Source: an uncultured Oscillospiraceae bacterium (lineage in GTDB: Bacteria > Bacillota > Clostridia > Oscillospirales > Oscillospiraceae). Taken from it: 64,000 bases of DNA. Positions 7,590-17,393 of the stretch are shown piece by piece. The notes beneath the pieces were generated by a model that saw nothing but the letters and a program-made list of their open reading frames with translations, did not search any database and was not told where the DNA came from. Within the stretch, counting starts at the first letter, position 1. Each line of letters opens with the position of its first letter. The position numbers were made by a program, and so were the translations under genes. The stretch covers positions 1 to 64,000 of the forward strand of contig CALXDR010000003.1 of NCBI GenBank assembly GCA_944387115.1, read 5' to 3'.

Positions 7590-8129
7590 TTGGAGGCAAG
7601 CGGCTGGGATGGGCTGTTGGCACGGGTCATTGCCCAGGCTCGGGCGGCGGGCATTCCCATCTCGGAGGCCATTGCGCCCCAGGTGGCGGTGAATACCCGG
7701 GCCAAAACCCGCTTTGGCGCCTGCCGGAGCAGCGGGGGCAGGCATCAGATTGAGCTGTCTGCGCTGCTGGAGGGCGCTGGGGAATGGGCGGTGTGCCAGG
7801 TATTGGCCCACGAGATTCTCCACACCTGTCCGGGGTGCGCCAACCACGGGGCGCGCTGGCAGAAGTGGGCCGGGCGGATGAACCAGGTCTACGGATACCG
7901 CATCAGCCGCACGGACAGCTTTGCGGCCCTTGGGGTGGAGGACACCCGGCCGGTGCGCTATGTGCTGGTGTGCCAGGGGTGCGGGACGAAAATCCGGCGG
8001 ATGAAGCGCTCGGCCCTGGTGGAGCATCCAGAGCGGTACCGCTGCCGGTGCGGCGGGCGGCTGAAGGTGTATGCCGGGCAGCTCCAAACCACCCACCTGC
8101 GCCCACAACATGAGAAGAAAGGTGAATGA
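7590..8129 (+). CDS. SprT-like zinc metallopeptidase-domain protein
   Basis: A 179-residue protein with the SprT/SPRTN layout: an HExxH zinc motif (HEILH, about residues 75-79) followed at the right distance by a third histidine (GCANHGARW), then a zinc-ribbon-like tail with CQGCGTK and CRCGG. Relatives act as DNA-linked proteases or are uncharacterised; activity here is inferred only from the motif. AAGGAGG at 7575-7581 lies eight bases before a TTG at 7590; an upstream GTG at 7581 overlaps that ribosome binding site, so I use TTG. It ends four bases before malQ, suggesting co-transcription. Confidence 0.8.
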   Translation: MEASGWDGLLARVIAQARAAGIPISEAIAPQVAVNTRAKTRFGACRSSGGRHQIELSALLEGAGEWAVCQVLAHEILHTCPGCANHGARWQKWAGRMNQVYGYRISRTDSFAALGVEDTRPVRYVLVCQGCGTKIRRMKRSALVEHPERYRCRCGGRLKVYAGQLQTTHLRPQHEKKGE

Positions 8130-8133
8130 TCGT

Positions 8134-9627
8134 ATGAGGCGTGCCGGTGTATTACTCCCTGTCTTTTCCCTGCCCTCTCCCTATGGGATTGGGACAATGG
8201 GCCAGGAGGCCCGAAATTTTGTGGACTTTCTGGCCCAAAGCGGACACAGCTGTTGGCAGGTGCTTCCGCTAGGCCCCACAAGCTATGGCGATTCCCCCTA
8301 TCAGGCATTTTCCACCTTTGCAGGCAACCACTATTTCATTGACTTTGACGACCTGGCGGCGGAGGGGCTGCTGGAGCCGGGGGAGTATCAGAGTCTGGAT
8401 TGGGGGAGCGACCCCCAGCGGGTGGACTACGGGCTTGCGTATCAAAACCGGCGGAAGGTACTGGCCCTGGCCTGCCGCCGCCTGATGGAGCAGCGCCCCC
8501 AGGAGGTGGAAGAGTTTGCCGCACAGCACGCATTCTGGCTGGAGGACTACGCCCTGTTCATGGCGCTGAAGGACCTCCATCAGGGTGCGCCCTGGCAGAA
8601 ATGGCCCGAGCCCCTGCGACGCAGGCAGCCCCAGGACCTGGAGGAGGCACGGCGCAGCCTGGCCGGTGAGGTGGCATTCTGGCGGGGGGTGCAGTATCTG
8701 TTCTTCCGCCAGTGGAGCGCCCTCAAGCAGCGGGCCAATGAAAAGGGCATTGCCATTTTGGGGGATTTGCCCATCTACGTATCTCTGGATTCCTCCGACG
8801 TGTGGGCCTCCCCCGAGCAGTTCCAGCTGGACGAGACGCTCACCCCCACGGAGGTGGCCGGGTGTCCCCCCGACGCCTTCAGCGAGGACGGGCAGCTGTG
8901 GGGCAACCCCCTGTTCCGCTGGGACCGGATGAAGGAGGACGGCTATCGCTGGTGGATTGCCCGCATTGAGGCCCAGTTCCGCCTGTGCGATATGCTGCGC
9001 ATTGACCATTTCCGGGGCTTTGACGAGTACTACGCCATCCCCTTTGGGGCGGAGAACGCCAAAGAGGGGCAGTGGCGCAAGGGGCCGGGGATGGAGCTGT
9101 TCCACGCCGTCACCCAGGCCCTTGGCCCCCGGGAGATTGTGGCGGAGGATTTGGGCTTTCTCACCCCCTCGGTGGGCCAGCTGCTGGAGGAGTCGGGCTA
9201 TCCCGGCATGAAGGTGATGGAGTTCGGCTTTGGCCTGGACGGGGGCGGCAGCGAGTATCTGCCCCACAACCACGTCCCCAACTGTGTGGTGTATACCGGC
9301 ACCCATGACAACGACACCATTTTGGGCTGGATGGACACCCTCTCCCCCAGGGAGCTGGACTATGTGCGGGACTATCTGCGCCTCACCCCGGAAGAGGGGT
9401 ACCACTGGGGGATGATACGGGCCGCTTGGGGGAGCGTGGCCCAGCTGGTGGTCATTCAGGCCCAGGATTTGCTGGGGTTGGGCAGTGAGGGACGCATCAA
9501 CATCCCCTCCACCGCCCAGGACAACTGGCAGTGGAGATTGCGCCCCGGACAGCTGGATGCAGCCCTGGCAGAGAAAATTTATCGGGATTTGGGGCTGTAC
9601 CAGCGGCGCAATGGCCTGGAGCAATAA
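8134..9627 (+). CDS. malQ: 4-alpha-glucanotransferase (amylomaltase)
   Basis: Transfers alpha-1,4-glucan segments between maltodextrins (GH77), supplying chains that the nearby glucan phosphorylase can degrade. 497 residues, normal for the family. Visible: N-terminal RRAGVLLPVFSLPSPYGIGT, GDLPIYVSLDSSDVWA, catalytic nucleophile region LRIDHFRGFDEYYAIP, acid/base region AEDLGFLTPSV and TGTHDNDTILGW. The ATG at 8134 has GAAAGGTGA upstream at good spacing. Cytoplasmic. The LacI regulator and glgP lie downstream. Confidence 0.96.
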   Translation: MRRAGVLLPVFSLPSPYGIGTMGQEARNFVDFLAQSGHSCWQVLPLGPTSYGDSPYQAFSTFAGNHYFIDFDDLAAEGLLEPGEYQSLDWGSDPQRVDYGLAYQNRRKVLALACRRLMEQRPQEVEEFAAQHAFWLEDYALFMALKDLHQGAPWQKWPEPLRRRQPQDLEEARRSLAGEVAFWRGVQYLFFRQWSALKQRANEKGIAILGDLPIYVSLDSSDVWASPEQFQLDETLTPTEVAGCPPDAFSEDGQLWGNPLFRWDRMKEDGYRWWIARIEAQFRLCDMLRIDHFRGFDEYYAIPFGAENAKEGQWRKGPGMELFHAVTQALGPREIVAEDLGFLTPSVGQLLEESGYPGMKVMEFGFGLDGGGSEYLPHNHVPNCVVYTGTHDNDTILGWMDTLSPRELDYVRDYLRLTPEEGYHWGMIRAAWGSVAQLVVIQAQDLLGLGSEGRINIPSTAQDNWQWRLRPGQLDAALAEKIYRDLGLYQRRNGLEQ

Positions 9628-9731
9628 CCTCCCGTTCGTCGTTTTTTCCGATTCTGTTCAGTTGAACAAGTAGGTGAACACTTCTGCGTCAGACCTTCCA
9701 ATCCCTTGCATGACAAGGGGTTGGAGCAAAA

Positions 9732-9766
9732 CAGAGCCGGTGAACAGTGGCTGTTCACCGGCTCTG
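9732..9766. terminator. perfect 16-bp hairpin between malQ and the LacI gene
   Basis: CAGAGCCGGTGAACAG (9732-9747) and its exact complement (9751-9766) with a three-base loop. On the minus strand it is followed by TTTTGC, so it fits best as terminator for the LacI gene; it may also stop malQ read-through. The rest of the interval 9628-9882 holds no gene. Confidence 0.6.
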
Positions 9767-9882
9767 CGGTTCATGAAAACGTAACCAAGATAAAAAATTG
9801 TACAGAATTTTTCAAAAATTCTTTTGACGGACTGGTAGGTTTGGCGGTATACTTGCGGCGGGCAGAATTGGTACTGCCGGCC

Positions 9883-10776
9883 TCACCCCTCTGCCTCCAA
9901 CAGCAGCAGGGTACTGCCCTCCGGGTCATAGTCCAGGGAGAGCAGGGACCAGGCGGTGCGTGCAGCGGCGGCGGCCCGCACCCGGTTGGGGAGGGAGAGC
10001 ACCGTCAGCTCCGGCGGGAAGAGGGCGGGGCGCTCCAGTGCCGCAAGCACCGCCAAATCGGCGGCGGGGAATTGGGTGCAGGCCTCCACGGCCAGCAAAT
10101 CCCCAATCACAAGGCCGCGCCGGCCCCGATGGGAGGCAAGAAAGCGGGAGAGGGACTGCCCGCTGCCGCGGAAGAAGCAATCCTCCGGCGCAAGGCCGGG
10201 GAGGAGCTGCCGGGGCAGGGGAGATTCCGAGGCGAGAAACAGCTGCTGGGTGTCCAGACGCTGGGCCGCCAGCCGGAGCAGGGACGGATAGTCGGGCAGG
10301 ACCTTATAATAGAGCGGGTCGGACTCGTTGCTGTCCAGGAAGATGATGGGCTGCACACAGGGGGGGTCCAGCTGGGACACCGCCTGACTGTTGTAGTCCA
10401 GCATGAACAGAAGGTCAGGCTGAAGGGACTGAATCTGCGCCCACTGGGCGGACAGGTCGGATACCTCCAGCGTCAGCCCCACAATTTCCTGCTCACGCAG
10501 GCATTGGCCCAAATGCCAGGCCAGGTCCAGCAGGACGGTGCGGCGGTTGGCGGTGTCGCCGGGGCAGGCGCCGATGAGAATGAGCGCCCGGGCAGGGCGC
10601 AGGGTGCCCATGCGGCTGGGCGAGTAGTTGAGGCGCTTTGCCGTTTCAATGATGCGCAGGCGGGTGGCGCTGCTGATTTTGGCCTGGCTGGAGCGGTTGA
10701 GGGCATAGGACACCGTGGCCACGGAGCAGCCGCATTCTTTTGCAATCTGGCGCATGGATACAGGGCGCTTTTCCAC
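9883..10776 (-). CDS. LacI-family transcriptional regulator
   Basis: 297 residues. N-terminal LacI helix-turn-helix (about residues 8-55: MRQIAKECGCSVATVSYALN, then KRLNYSPSR), followed by a shortened periplasmic-binding-type effector domain. Starts with GTG, preceded by AGGTGA. It lies between malQ and divergent glgP, so it probably senses a maltodextrin or sugar phosphate and controls alpha-glucan use; this is inferred from position. The effector domain is about 40 residues shorter than typical LacI proteins (about 335). Confidence 0.88.
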   Translation of the reverse strand: MEKRPVSMRQIAKECGCSVATVSYALNRSSQAKISSATRLRIIETAKRLNYSPSRMGTLRPARALILIGACPGDTANRRTVLLDLAWHLGQCLREQEIVGLTLEVSDLSAQWAQIQSLQPDLLFMLDYNSQAVSQLDPPCVQPIIFLDSNESDPLYYKVLPDYPSLLRLAAQRLDTQQLFLASESPLPRQLLPGLAPEDCFFRGSGQSLSRFLASHRGRRGLVIGDLLAVEACTQFPAADLAVLAALERPALFPPELTVLSLPNRVRAAAAARTAWSLLSLDYDPEGSTLLLLEAEG

Positions 10777-10895
10777 AGGCTCACCTCAGTTCTTCGTGGA
10801 GAAAATTGTACGCACATTCACCTTCATCATATCAAAAATTCTCTCACAATGGAAGTCCTTTTTTCTGGGACTTCTGTGTGGAAAGGGGTATTGGA
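10777..10895. promoter_or_regulatory. divergent regulatory region lacI / glgP
   Basis: 119 bp between the two divergent starts. Plus strand: TTGTAC (10806-10811), 18-bp spacer, TATCAA (10830-10835) is a possible glgP promoter. Minus strand: TTCCAT, 17-bp spacer, TATGAT overlaps it. No clear palindromic LacI operator was found by eye. Confidence 0.4.
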
Positions 10896-13160
10896 ATGGA
10901 TATCAAAAACAAACTCAGTGGCATTGTCAAGCAGCGCTACGCAAAGACTCTGGAGCGGTGTGACAGCCGTGAGCTGTACTATGCACTGCTTCAGATGACC
11001 CAGGAGCTGAGCACTGCCCGGCCCGCCCCCCAGGGCAGCCGCAAGCTGTACTACTTCTCCGCCGAGTTTCTAGTGGGCAAGCTGCTGTCCAACAACCTGC
11101 TGGCGCTGGGCGTGTACCAGGATGTGGAGCAGGTGCTCCGTGAGAGCGGTCACAGCCTGTCCGCCGTGGAAGAGGTGGAGCCTGAGCCCTCCCTGGGCAA
11201 CGGCGGCCTGGGCCGTCTGGCCGCCTGCTTCCTGGACTCCATCGCCGCTTTGGACCTGCCCGGCGACGGCGTGGGCCTGAACTATCACTACGGCCTGTTC
11301 CACCAGTGCCTCAAGGAGGGCTATCAGACCGAGATGCCCGACCCCTGGATGGAGGAGGAGGGGTGGCTCATCCCCACCGGAGTCACCTTTGAGGTGCCCT
11401 TTGGCAGTGGCGTGCAGAAGGCTGTGATGTGGGACATTGCCGTGCCCGGCGCCAACACCGCCAGCGCCAACCGCCTCCACCTGTTTGATGTGGAGAAGCC
11501 TGCCGCAGCCCCGGAACAGGGCATCGACTTTGACAAGACCGACATCGCCCACTGCCTGACCTCCTTCCTCTACCCCGATGACAGTGACGAGGCCGGCCGT
11601 CTGCTGCGTGTGTATCAGCAGTATTTCATGGTGTCCGCCGGCGCCCAGCTCATCCTCAAGGAGCTGGACGAGCGGGGTGTGGACCCCCGCCACCTGTGCG
11701 AGCACGTGGCCATCCAGATCAACGACACCCACCCCTCCATGGTCATTCCCGAGCTGACCCGCCTGCTGCTGGAGCGTGGGCTGAGCATGAACGAGGCGCT
11801 CCATCAGGTGGCCCACGCCTGCGCCTATACCAACCACACCATTTTGGCTGAGGCGCTGGAGAAGTGGCCCATGTCCTTCATCCAGAAGGTGGCCCCCCAG
11901 CTGGTGCCCATCATCCGGGAGCTGGACCGCCGGGCCAAGCAGGTGTTCCCCGACCCCCGCATGGCCATCATCGACAACAACGACGTGGTTCACATGGCCC
12001 ATATGGACATCCACTACGGCTACTCTGTCAACGGCGTGGCCACCCTGCACACGGATATTCTGCGCAAGACCGAGCTGCGCGCCTTTGCCGATGTCTACCC
12101 CGAGAAGTTTAACAACAAGACCAACGGCGTCACCTACCGCCGCTGGCTGGAGGTGTGCAACCCCAAGCTGGCCGCCCTGCTGGACCAGTGCGTGGGCAAG
12201 CAGTGGCGCACCGACGCCAGCCGCTTCAACGGCCTGATGAACTACTGGGGCGACGGTCAGGTGCTGCGTGACCTGCTGGACATCAAGTTTGAGAACAAGC
12301 TGGAGCTGTGCCGGGTCATCAAGGAGCGCCAGGGCGTGGAGGTGGATCCCGAGTCCATCTTTGACATTCAGATTAAGCGCCTGCATGAGTACAAGCGCCA
12401 GCAGATGAACGCCCTGTATGTCATCCGCAAGTATCTGGAAATCAAGGGCGGCCACCTGCCCCCCCGTCCCATCACCGTCATCTTCGGCGCCAAGGCGGCT
12501 CCCGCCTATGTGATGGCAAAGCACATCATCCACCTGATCATCTGCCTGAGCAAGCTCATCGAGGCCGATCCCCAGGTGCGCCCCTGGCTGCGGGTGGTGA
12601 TGCTGGAGAACTACAATGTCTCCTGGGCGGAGAAGCTCATCCCCGCCTGCGAGCTGTCCGAGCAGATTTCTCTGGCCTCCAAGGAGGCCAGCGGCACCGG
12701 CAACATGAAGTTCATGGCCAACGGCGCTGTGACGCTGGGCACCATGGACGGCGCCAACGTGGAGATTGCCCAGCATGTGGGCGCCCACAACATCTACACC
12801 TTCGGCGCTTCCAGCGACCATGTCATCCACCTGTATGCCAGCCACAGCTACCACAGCTGGCACTTCTATGAGCGCCCCGCCATTAAGCCTCTGGTGGACT
12901 TCATTGTCTCCCCCCAGATGCTGGCCATTGGCCAGGAGTCCAGCCTGCGCGCCCTCCACGAGGACATCCGGGGCAAGGACTGGTTTATGGCTCTGCTGGA
13001 TTTGGAGGATTATATCGCCACCCGCGACCAGGCCATGCTGGACTACGGCAACCGCTCTGCCTGGGCGCAGAAGATGCTGGTGAACATCGCCAACAGCGGC
13101 TTCTTCTCCAGCGACCGCACCATTGCCGAGTACAACCAGGACATCTGGCACCTGAAGTAA
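10896..13160 (+). CDS. glgP: glycogen/alpha-glucan phosphorylase
   Basis: Phosphorolytic release of glucose-1-phosphate from glycogen or maltodextrin ends (GT35). 754 residues, somewhat shorter than the 800-840 usual for bacterial enzymes. Visible: N-terminal SRKLYYFSAEFLVGKLLSNN, EPEPSLGNGGLGRLAACFLD, HEYKRQQMNALY, and the pyridoxal-phosphate motif EASGTGNMKFMANGAVTLG with the PLP lysine near residue 605. ATG at 10896 follows GAAAGGGG. The longer reading upstream lacks homology. Monocistronic: own terminator at 13188-13227. Probably controlled by the divergent LacI protein. Confidence 0.96.
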   Translation: MDIKNKLSGIVKQRYAKTLERCDSRELYYALLQMTQELSTARPAPQGSRKLYYFSAEFLVGKLLSNNLLALGVYQDVEQVLRESGHSLSAVEEVEPEPSLGNGGLGRLAACFLDSIAALDLPGDGVGLNYHYGLFHQCLKEGYQTEMPDPWMEEEGWLIPTGVTFEVPFGSGVQKAVMWDIAVPGANTASANRLHLFDVEKPAAAPEQGIDFDKTDIAHCLTSFLYPDDSDEAGRLLRVYQQYFMVSAGAQLILKELDERGVDPRHLCEHVAIQINDTHPSMVIPELTRLLLERGLSMNEALHQVAHACAYTNHTILAEALEKWPMSFIQKVAPQLVPIIRELDRRAKQVFPDPRMAIIDNNDVVHMAHMDIHYGYSVNGVATLHTDILRKTELRAFADVYPEKFNNKTNGVTYRRWLEVCNPKLAALLDQCVGKQWRTDASRFNGLMNYWGDGQVLRDLLDIKFENKLELCRVIKERQGVEVDPESIFDIQIKRLHEYKRQQMNALYVIRKYLEIKGGHLPPRPITVIFGAKAAPAYVMAKHIIHLIICLSKLIEADPQVRPWLRVVMLENYNVSWAEKLIPACELSEQISLASKEASGTGNMKFMANGAVTLGTMDGANVEIAQHVGAHNIYTFGASSDHVIHLYASHSYHSWHFYERPAIKPLVDFIVSPQMLAIGQESSLRALHEDIRGKDWFMALLDLEDYIATRDQAMLDYGNRSAWAQKMLVNIANSGFFSSDRTIAEYNQDIWHLK

Positions 13161-13187
13161 CAAGCGGCCGGCTGCGCCCAAAAGCGC

Positions 13188-13227
13188 ACACGCCCCTCCG
13201 CCCAAACGGGCGGAGGGGCGTGTTTTT
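13188..13227 (+). terminator. glgP terminator
   Basis: Perfect 16-bp stem ACACGCCCCTCCGCCC, loop AAAC, complement, then TTTTT (13223-13227), 28 bp after the glgP stop. Confidence 0.95.
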
Positions 13228-13260
13228 GATTGCAGCAGGAGGCGGGGGAGGAAAAAACCC

Positions 13261-13289
13261 TTGTCCCAGGGGGCGAAATATGATAAAAT
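13261..13289 (+). promoter_or_regulatory. promoter of the DUF1846 gene
   Basis: TTGTCC (13261-13266), 17-bp spacer, TAAAAT (13284-13289). Downstream, GGAGGAGG (13305-13312) and a hairpin GACGGCCC-N6-GGGCCGTC (13316-13337) precede the start codon. Confidence 0.55.
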
Positions 13290-13349
13290 CTCTGAGAATG
13301 ACAGGGAGGAGGTTGGACGGCCCATTGGAGGGCCGTCTCGTGTTTGATT

Positions 13350-14837
13350 ATGAACAAAACCATCGGATTTGACAACCAGCGGTATCTGGACACCCAGTCT
13401 GCCCACATTCGGGAGCGCATTGCCCAGTTTGGCGGCAAGCTGTACCTGGAGTTCGGCGGCAAGCTGTTTGACGATTACCACGCCGCCCGGGTGCTCCCCG
13501 GCTTTGCCCCCGACAGCAAGATTCGGATGCTGCTGGAGATGCGGGAGAGTGTGGAAATCGTCATTGCCATCAATGCCGCCGCCATTGAGCAGAACAAGGT
13601 GCGGGGGGATTTGGGCATCACCTACGACGAGGATGTGCTCCGCCTGATTGACACCTTCCGGGCCAAGGGGCTGTATGTGGGCAGCGTGACCATCACCCAG
13701 TACGCCGGACAGGCCGCCGCCGACGCCTTCAAGCGCCGCCTGGAGGAGCTGGGGGTGCGGGTGTACCTCCACTATCCCATTGCGGGCTATCCCCGGGACA
13801 TTGCCCACATTGTCAGCGATGAGGGGTACGGGCGCAACGAATACATTGAGACCCAGCGTCCCCTGGTGGTGGTCACCGCCCCCGGCCCCGGCTCGGGCAA
13901 AATGGCCACCTGCCTGTCTCAGCTGTACCACGAGTACCACCGGGGCGTGAAGGCGGGGTATGCCAAGTTTGAAACCTTCCCGGTGTGGAACCTCCCCCTC
14001 CAGCACCCGGTGAACCTGGCCTATGAGGCCGCCACCGCTGACCTGAACGATGTGAACATGATTGACCCCTTCCACCTCCAGGCCTACGGCACCACCACCG
14101 TCAACTACAACCGGGATGTGGAGGTGTTCCCCGTCCTGGCGGCTATGTTTGAGAAAATCACCGGGGAGAGCCCCTATAAGTCGCCCACGGACATGGGGGT
14201 GAACATGGCGGGCAACTGCATTGTGGACGACGAGGCGGTGTGCGCCGCCGCCCGGCAGGAGATCATCCGCCGCTACTACACCGCCCTGTGCGACCGCCGC
14301 CGTGGTCAGGGCAGCGATGAAATTGTGTATCAGCTGGAGCTGCTCATGCGTCAGGCGGGGGCCACGGAGGAAATGCGCCCCGTCATTGCCGCCGCCGAGG
14401 GCCGGGCAGAGGAGACGGGGGAGCCCGCCGTGGCCATCCAGCTGCCCGGCGGCGAGGTGGTCACCGGCAAGACCAGCGAGCTGATGGGGGCCTCCTCCTC
14501 CGCCCTGCTCAATGCCCTCAAGAGACTGGCGGGCATTGAGGAGGAGGCGCACCTCATCACCCGGGAGGCCATTGAGCCCATCCAGATGCTCAAGGTGAGC
14601 CATTTGGGCAGTCAGAATCCCCGGCTGCACAGCGATGAAGTGCTCATCGCACTGGCGATCTCCGCCGCCACCGACCCTCAGGCGGCCAAGGCGCTGGACA
14701 GCCTGGACCGGCTGCGGGAGTGCGAGGCCCACTCCTCGGTGATTCTCTCCGCAGCGGACAGCGGCACCTATCAGAAGCTGGGGCTGCGCCTGACCTGCTC
14801 CCCCCAGTATCAGACCAACAAGCTCTATCACAAGTGA
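13350..14837 (+). CDS. DUF1846 family protein
   Basis: 495 residues, matching the length of DUF1846 (PF08903) proteins, whose structure is known but whose function is not. Begins [19 protein letters not shown] and has the typical [33 protein letters not shown], a nucleotide-loop-like [18 protein letters not shown] (about residue 178) and TPDMG-like [13 protein letters not shown]. The glycine-rich loop hints at phosphate or nucleotide binding; that is inference. A TTG two codons upstream (13344) could also serve. No strong ribosome binding site lies at normal distance; the nearest purine-rich stretch is separated by a hairpin. Confidence 0.9.
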   Translation: MNKTIGFDNQRYLDTQSAHIRERIAQFGGKLYLEFGGKLFDDYHAARVLPGFAPDSKIRMLLEMRESVEIVIAINAAAIEQNKVRGDLGITYDEDVLRLIDTFRAKGLYVGSVTITQYAGQAAADAFKRRLEELGVRVYLHYPIAGYPRDIAHIVSDEGYGRNEYIETQRPLVVVTAPGPGSGKMATCLSQLYHEYHRGVKAGYAKFETFPVWNLPLQHPVNLAYEAATADLNDVNMIDPFHLQAYGTTTVNYNRDVEVFPVLAAMFEKITGESPYKSPTDMGVNMAGNCIVDDEAVCAAARQEIIRRYYTALCDRRRGQGSDEIVYQLELLMRQAGATEEMRPVIAAAEGRAEETGEPAVAIQLPGGEVVTGKTSELMGASSSALLNALKRLAGIEEEAHLITREAIEPIQMLKVSHLGSQNPRLHSDEVLIALAISAATDPQAAKALDSLDRLRECEAHSSVILSAADSGTYQKLGLRLTCSPQYQTNKLYHK

Positions 14838-14860
14838 GGGCGTCACAAGTACACAGCAGA

Positions 14861-14902
14861 AAAACAGCCCCGCCGGCGAGATTTCGCCGGCGGGGCTGTT
14901 TT
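14861..14902. terminator. bidirectional terminator between DUF1846 gene and pyrG
   Basis: Stem AACAGCCCCGCCGGCGA / complement with AAAA before the left arm and TTTT after the right arm, so it can work on both strands for these convergent genes. Confidence 0.92.
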
Positions 14903-14935
14903 GTTCACCAGAAGCAAGTGCTTGGCTGGCGGAGG

Positions 14936-16546
14936 TCAGGACTGCGCCATGGACTTGGCCGCACCCACAAAGCCGCGGAAGAGGGGGTGGGCCTTGTTGG
15001 GGCGGCTTTTCAGCTCGGGGTGGAACTGTCCGGCCACAAACCAGGGGTGGCTGGGCAGCTCCACAATCTCCACCAGGCGTCCGTCGGGGGAGAGGCCGGA
15101 GAAGGACAGGCCCGCCTCGGTGAGGGCGTCCCGGTACTGGTTGTTGAACTCGTAGCGGTGGCGGTGGCGCTCGGCAATCTCCAGGGCGCCGTAAATCTCC
15201 GCCGCCCGGCTCCCCGGGGTCAGGCGGCAGGGGTAGCTGCCCAGGCGCATGGTGCCCCCCTTGGCGGTGACGCCCACCTGGTCGGGCATCAGGTCAATGA
15301 CAGGGTGGGTGGTGTGGGGGGAGAGCTCGGCGGAGTGGGCGTCCTCCATGCCGCACACATGGCGGGCAAACTCCACCACCGCCATCTGCATCCCCAGGCA
15401 AATGCCCAGGAAGGGCACGCCCTCCTCACGGGCGTAGCGAATGGCGGCAATTTTCCCCTCTACGCCCCGCTCCCCAAAGCCGCCGGGCACCAAAATTCCG
15501 TGGGCGCCGGCCAGGACGGCAGAGGCGTTTTCCTCGGTGAGGGTCTCTGCGTCCACCCAGCGGATGTCCACCTGCACATCGTTTTCAATGCCGCCGTGGG
15601 TGAGGGCCTCCACCACCGAGAGATAGGCGTCGTGGAGGGACACATACTTGCCCACCAGGGCGATGGTCACCGTGTGCCGGGCCTGCTTGGCCCGGTGGAC
15701 CATGGTGGCCCATTCGGTGAGGTCGGGGGCGTGGCAAATCAGTCCCAGGCGGCGCACCACCACATCTGCCAGCCCTTCCCGCTCCAGCATCAGGGGCACC
15801 TCATAGAGGATGGGGGCGGTGAGGTTGGGGATGGCGTGGTCGGCGGGGATGTTACAGAACAGGGAGATTTTCTCCAAAATGTCCTGGGGAATGGGGGCGT
15901 CGCTGCGGCAGAGAATCACATCGGGCTGAATGCCCAGGCTGAGCAGCTCCTTGGCGGAGTGCTGGGTGGGCTTGGACTTCAGCTCCCCGGAGCCGGGGAT
16001 GGACACGATGAGGGAGACGTGGAGGAACATCACATTCTGCCGGCCCCGCTCTGCGGCCACCTGACGGATGGCCTCCAGGAAGGGCTGGGACTCGATGTCG
16101 CCCACGGTGCCGCCAATCTCCACAATGGCCACATCCACCCCGGGGCCCTCCAGGGAGTAGATGTTGCGCTTGATTTCGTTGGTGATGTGGGGGATGATCT
16201 GCACGGTGCCCCCCAGGTAGTCCCCCGCCCGCTCCCGGTTGAGGACGTCCCAATATACCTTGCCGGAGGAAACGGAGGAATTGTAGGTGAGGTTTTCGTC
16301 AATGAACCGCTCGTAGTGGCCCAAATCCAGGTCGGTTTCCGCCCCGTCGTCGGTGACGAACACCTCACCGTGCTGGTAGGGGCTCATGGTGCCCGGGTCC
16401 ACATTCAGGTAGGGGTCGAGCTTTTGTACCTTCACGCCCAGGCCCCGCTGCTTGAGCAGGCGGCCCAACGAGGCTGCGGCGATGCCCTTGCCCAGTCCGG
16501 ACACCACACCGCCGGTGACGAAGATGAATTTTGTGCTGATTGCCAT
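14936..16546 (-). CDS. pyrG: CTP synthase
   Basis: Amidates UTP to CTP with glutamine and ATP, the last step of pyrimidine ribonucleotide synthesis. 536 residues, usual length. N-terminal synthetase domain starts [20 protein letters not shown] (P-loop) with [21 protein letters not shown]-terminal class I glutamine amidotransferase carries [13 protein letters not shown] and the nucleophile Cys in FLGICLGMQ, plus HPEL near the end. Of two ATGs the inner one (ending at 16546) is spaced seven bases from GGAGG, the outer only one base, so I use the inner. Own promoter at 16630-16659. Confidence 0.97.
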   Translation of the reverse strand: MAISTKFIFVTGGVVSGLGKGIAAASLGRLLKQRGLGVKVQKLDPYLNVDPGTMSPYQHGEVFVTDDGAETDLDLGHYERFIDENLTYNSSVSSGKVYWDVLNRERAGDYLGGTVQIIPHITNEIKRNIYSLEGPGVDVAIVEIGGTVGDIESQPFLEAIRQVAAERGRQNVMFLHVSLIVSIPGSGELKSKPTQHSAKELLSLGIQPDVILCRSDAPIPQDILEKISLFCNIPADHAIPNLTAPILYEVPLMLEREGLADVVVRRLGLICHAPDLTEWATMVHRAKQARHTVTIALVGKYVSLHDAYLSVVEALTHGGIENDVQVDIRWVDAETLTEENASAVLAGAHGILVPGGFGERGVEGKIAAIRYAREEGVPFLGICLGMQMAVVEFARHVCGMEDAHSAELSPHTTHPVIDLMPDQVGVTAKGGTMRLGSYPCRLTPGSRAAEIYGALEIAERHRHRYEFNNQYRDALTEAGLSFSGLSPDGRLVEIVELPSHPWFVAGQFHPELKSRPNKAHPLFRGFVGAAKSMAQS

Positions 16547-16629
16547 GGTCATTCCTCCAGAAGGGGACAGGGGCGGCCCTTTTTGAACCCTGTTTTGCGC
16601 CCTGCCGTGTCATTTGAAACTGCCATTTT

Positions 16630-16659
16630 ATTGTACGCTTTCAGGGCGGGGAAAGTCAA
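16630..16659 (-). promoter_or_regulatory. pyrG promoter
   Basis: Minus-strand TTGACT (16654-16659), 18-bp spacer, TACAAT (16630-16635). The untranslated leader is about 75 bases; I see no obvious CTP-sensing run of G at the expected start site. Confidence 0.7.
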
Positions 16660-16705
16660 GGCGGGGCGTGTGGGTATGTGGCACAAAGTTTTTCCCCTTT
16701 TGGGA

Positions 16706-16739
16706 GAAAAATTCGCCCCCAATCCAGGTTGGGGGCGAA
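16706..16739 (-). terminator. terminator of the shikimate/phenylalanine operon
   Basis: Minus strand: TTCGCCCCCAA paired with TTGGGGGCGAA (16712-16739), then TTTTTCTCC, immediately after the HAD-hydrolase stop codon. Confidence 0.85.
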
Positions 16740-16742
16740 GGG

Positions 16743-17387
16743 TCACCGGTGGGCAGGAATGCACAGCAGTTCTTCCAGGGAGTGGACAAAGCGGGTGCAG
16801 CAGGCGGAAAGCTCTGCCTTCCGGTGGGCGTAGAGGGGGTCGTACACCCCCACGGCGGCCATGCCGGAGGCCACAGCGGTGGCGCAGTTGTCCGGGTTGT
16901 CGTCGAAGAGGGTACACTGCTGGGGGGATACCTCCATGAGCTGGCACAGCCGGGCAAAGCACCGGGGGTCGTGTTTGTCCAGGCCGAGGGCTTCGGCATA
17001 GACGATGTGCCGGAACAGGGGGGTAAATCCAAACCGGTCCAGAGCCAGCTGGCACAGGCGGGGGCGGCAGGCGGTGAACAGGGAGAGGGGGCGTCCCTCC
17101 CGCTGGCACTGGCGGAGGAAGGCCTCCGCCCCCGGCTTCAGGGGCACCAAATCCCGGTAGTGGTGGGCGGCCAGCTCCTCCCACTCGGCCATAATTTCCT
17201 CCGGTGTGTCCGGGAGATGGTAGTACGAGCGGGTGAACTGCGCCGCCGCCGGGAAAATGGAGCGGGCCACCACCGCTTCATACTCCGCCGTGATGGTCAG
17301 ACCCCGCCGGGTGAGAAACTCCACATCCACATCCACCCACAGGCCGTTGGAGTCGATGAGGGTGCCGTCCAAATCAAAGATGTACAC
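16743..17387 (-). CDS. HAD-superfamily hydrolase
   Basis: 214-residue haloacid-dehalogenase-type phosphatase of the beta-phosphoglucomutase-like subfamily. Motif I FDLDGTLIDSNGL (nucleophile Asp at residue 5), motif II SLFTACRPR, and motif III/IV LFDDNPDNCATAVASGMAAV. The substrate is unknown; a role in aromatic synthesis is not required by its position. Starts with GTG close behind AAGGGG and only six bases after pheA, so it is co-transcribed as the last gene of the operon. Confidence 0.85.
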   Translation of the reverse strand: MYIFDLDGTLIDSNGLWVDVDVEFLTRRGLTITAEYEAVVARSIFPAAAQFTRSYYHLPDTPEEIMAEWEELAAHHYRDLVPLKPGAEAFLRQCQREGRPLSLFTACRPRLCQLALDRFGFTPLFRHIVYAEALGLDKHDPRCFARLCQLMEVSPQQCTLFDDNPDNCATAVASGMAAVGVYDPLYAHRKAELSACCTRFVHSLEELLCIPAHR

Positions 17388-17393
17388 AGCCCC

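Noticed and set aside
9824..9853. Plus-strand TTGACG, 18 bp, TATACT near the end of the LacI gene
   Set aside because: Reads into the 3' end of an opposite gene with no plus-strand gene for 1 kb; possible antisense promoter but unsupported.
11070..14846. Minus-strand open frame of more than 1,200 codons opposite glgP and the DUF1846 gene
   Set aside because: It is antisense to two well-recognised genes, with composition expected from high GC at third codon positions. It has no ribosome site and crosses a strong terminator.
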